From NCBI GenBank assembly GCA_028275425.1, contig JAPWUT010000093.1, positions 1 to 6,792 of the forward strand: a stretch of DNA of 6,792 nucleotides. The letters are read 5' to 3'. The notes under the pieces are model-generated. The model was not told the DNA's origin. It ran no database searches and saw nothing but the letters and a program-made list of their open reading frames with translations. Of this stretch, positions 6,198 to 6,792 are shown piece by piece (the stretch's first letter is position 1; each line of letters begins with the position of its first letter). This DNA comes from Anaerolineae bacterium (GTDB taxonomy: Bacteria > Chloroflexota > Anaerolineae > SpSt-600). Position numbers and translations under genes: made by a program.

Positions 6198-6289
6198 GGG
6201 GAGGTGCCGGAGAGGTCTAACGGGGCCGCCTGCTAAGCGGTTAAGGGGCCTAAAAAGCTCCTTCCAGGGTTCGAATCCCTGCCTCCCCG
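6198..6289 (+). tRNA. trnS: tRNA-Ser (anticodon GCU)
   Basis: A class II tRNA of 92 bases. Acceptor GGGGAGG (6198-6204) pairs with CCTCCCC (6282-6288), with discriminator G. The anticodon loop CTGCTAA carries GCT at 6232-6234 and reads AGC/AGU. The long variable arm typical of serine tRNA has a 7-base-pair stem (6243-6249 with 6257-6263, one G-U) and a 7-base loop. T arm CAGGG-TTCGAAT-CCCTG. CCA is not encoded. Confidence 0.96.
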
Positions 6290-6306
6290 CTCCTTAAAAG
6301 GAAGGG

Positions 6307-6378
6307 GGGCCCGTGGCCAAGTGGGAAGGCACCTCGTTTGCACCGAGGAGAGCGCCGGTTCGAATCCGGCCGGGTCCA
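6307..6378 (+). tRNA. trnA: tRNA-Ala (anticodon UGC)
   Basis: 72 bases. Acceptor GGGCCCG (6307-6313) pairs with CGGGTCC (6371-6377), and the third pair is G6309-U6375, the G3-U70 wobble that identifies alanine tRNA. Discriminator A. Anticodon arm CCTCG/CGAGG encloses TTTGCAC with TGC at 6339-6341. T arm GCCGG-TTCGAAT-CCGGC. The D arm (GCC/GGC around AAGTGGGAA) looks more like that of cysteine-type tRNAs than the usual AGCUC type of alanine. CCA is not encoded. Confidence 0.93.
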
Positions 6379-6387
6379 TAAAGAGAT

Positions 6388-6459
6388 GCGGGCGTAGTTC
6401 AGCGGTAGAACGCTTCCTTGCCAAGGAAGAGGCCGTGGGTTCGAATCCCATCGCCCGCT
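6388..6459 (+). tRNA. trnG: tRNA-Gly (anticodon GCC)
   Basis: 72 bases. Acceptor GCGGGCG (6388-6394) pairs with CGCCCGC (6452-6458), with discriminator U as in bacterial glycine tRNAs. Anticodon arm CTTCC/GGAAG encloses TTGCCAA with GCC at 6420-6422 and reads GGC/GGU. The T-loop is TTCGAAT. CCA is not encoded. Confidence 0.96.
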
Positions 6460-6463
6460 TTGG

Positions 6464-6536
6464 GCCGAGGTAGCTCAGGTGGTAGAGCATGCGGCTGAAA
6501 ACCGCAGGGTCGTCGGTTCGACTCCGACCCTCGGCA
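6464..6536 (+). tRNA. trnF: tRNA-Phe (anticodon GAA)
   Basis: 73 bases. Acceptor GCCGAGG (6464-6470) pairs with CCTCGGC (6529-6535), with discriminator A. D arm AGCTC/GAGC. Anticodon arm TGCGG/CCGCA encloses CTGAAAA with GAA at 6497-6499. T arm GTCGG-TTCGACT-CCGAC. It begins only 4 bases after tRNA-Gly, so the array must be cut from a common precursor. CCA is not encoded. Confidence 0.97.
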
Positions 6537-6543
6537 CTTTTAA

Positions 6544-6615
6544 GGCGCATTCGTCTAAGGGTTAGGACACGGGCCTTTCAAGCCCGTAGTAGGGGTTCGA
6601 GTCCCCTATGCGCCA
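6544..6615 (+). tRNA. trnE: tRNA-Glu (anticodon UUC)
   Basis: 72 bases. Acceptor GGCGCAT (6544-6550) pairs with ATGCGCC (6608-6614), with discriminator A. Anticodon arm CGGGC/GCCCG encloses CTTTCAA with TTC at 6577-6579, reading GAA and, by wobble, GAG. T arm AGGGG-TTCGAGT-CCCCT. The D-arm CGTCTAAGGGTTAGGAC is typical of Glu/Gln tRNAs. CCA is not encoded. Confidence 0.96.
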
Positions 6616-6619
6616 TGGT

Positions 6620-6692
6620 TGCGGGGTAGCTCAACGGGGAGAGCGGGCGGCTGTTAACCGTCTGGTTGTGGGTTCGAGTCCCACCCCCGCAG
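6620..6692 (+). tRNA. trnN: tRNA-Asn (anticodon GUU)
   Basis: 73 bases. Acceptor TGCGGGG (6620-6626) pairs with CCCCGCA (6685-6691). U1-A72 and discriminator G are usual for bacterial asparagine tRNAs. Anticodon arm GGCGG/CCGTC (one G-U) encloses CTGTTAA with GTT at 6653-6655. T arm GTGGG-TTCGAGT-CCCAC. CCA is not encoded. Confidence 0.96.
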
Positions 6693-6695
6693 TGC

Positions 6696-6769
6696 GGGGC
6701 CGTAGTTCAGTTGGTTAGAATACCGGCCTGTCAAGCCGGAGGTCGCGGGTTCGAGGCCCGTCGGCCCCG
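6696..6769 (+). tRNA. trnD: tRNA-Asp (anticodon GUC)
   Basis: 74 bases. Acceptor GGGGCCG (6696-6702) pairs with CGGCCCC (6762-6768), with discriminator G, an aspartate identity base. Anticodon arm CCGGC/GCCGG encloses CTGTCAA with GTC at 6730-6732. T stem GCGGG/CCCGT closes a loop reading TTCGAGG, where a purine replaces the usual pyrimidine at position 60. It starts 4 bases after tRNA-Asn and is the last complete gene of the window. CCA is not encoded. Confidence 0.96.
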
Positions 6770-6792
6770 CTGAGAGGAACCGAGGGCAATGC

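Noticed and set aside
6233..6550. 105-codon open frame on the minus strand with motifs such as GFEPTASSLARKRS and GGRDSNPG.
   Set aside because: It is the antisense of five tRNA genes. These recurring motifs arise from the reverse complement of the TTCGAATCC T arm and appear as spurious proteins in databases.
6773..6792. Possible start of a further gene: AGAGGA at 6773-6778 and ATG at 6789.
   Set aside because: Only one codon is inside the window, so neither frame nor product can be judged.

Overview
The window looks like bacterial chromosome of moderately high G+C content. The two promoters found match the sigma-70 consensus closely, Shine-Dalgarno sites are of the GGAGG type, genes are packed with overlaps of a few bases, and none of the eight tRNA genes encodes its CCA end. 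A Chloroflexota-like or similar anaerobic or thermophilic lineage is my guess from gene content; the window does not prove it.

Left part (1-2637, rightward): the 3' part of one operon of three tightly spaced genes. The first is the C-terminal portion of a two-CCG-domain iron-sulfur protein (HdrB/GlpC-like). It overlaps by 7 bases a DUF169-like protein of unknown function. One base after that gene comes a fold-type II pyridoxal-phosphate enzyme of the D-cysteine desulfhydrase/ACC deaminase family with unusual active-site loops. Cysteine ligands, DUF169 and a cysteine-family PLP enzyme together hint at sulfur or redox chemistry, but this is inference.

Middle part (2634-5861, leftward): a complete operon that meets the first one tail to tail, the two stop codons sharing TTAA. 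A consensus promoter (5834-5861) drives a secreted, membrane-anchored protein with three NEW3-like beta domains. Then come a 102-base spacer holding a GC-rich hairpin element, an ABC ATPase, and an ABC-2-type permease translationally coupled through ATGA. The layout suggests an exporter or envelope-maintenance ABC system with an extracytoplasmic accessory protein. The substrate cannot be read from sequence.

Right part (5862-6792, rightward): about 200 bases of non-coding DNA separate the leftward promoter from a second, divergent consensus promoter (6076-6104). That promoter drives an array of eight tRNA genes: Gln(CUG), Ser(GCU), Ala(UGC), Gly(GCC), Phe(GAA), Glu(UUC), Asn(GUU) and Asp(GUC). 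They lie only 3-28 bases apart and almost certainly come from one precursor transcript. The window ends 23 bases after the last tRNA.

I see no CRISPR array, insertion sequence, phage gene or toxin-antitoxin pair. The less ordinary points are the NEW3/ABC operon with its hairpin spacer, the altered PLP-enzyme motifs, and the three-gene iron-sulfur/DUF169/PLP cluster.
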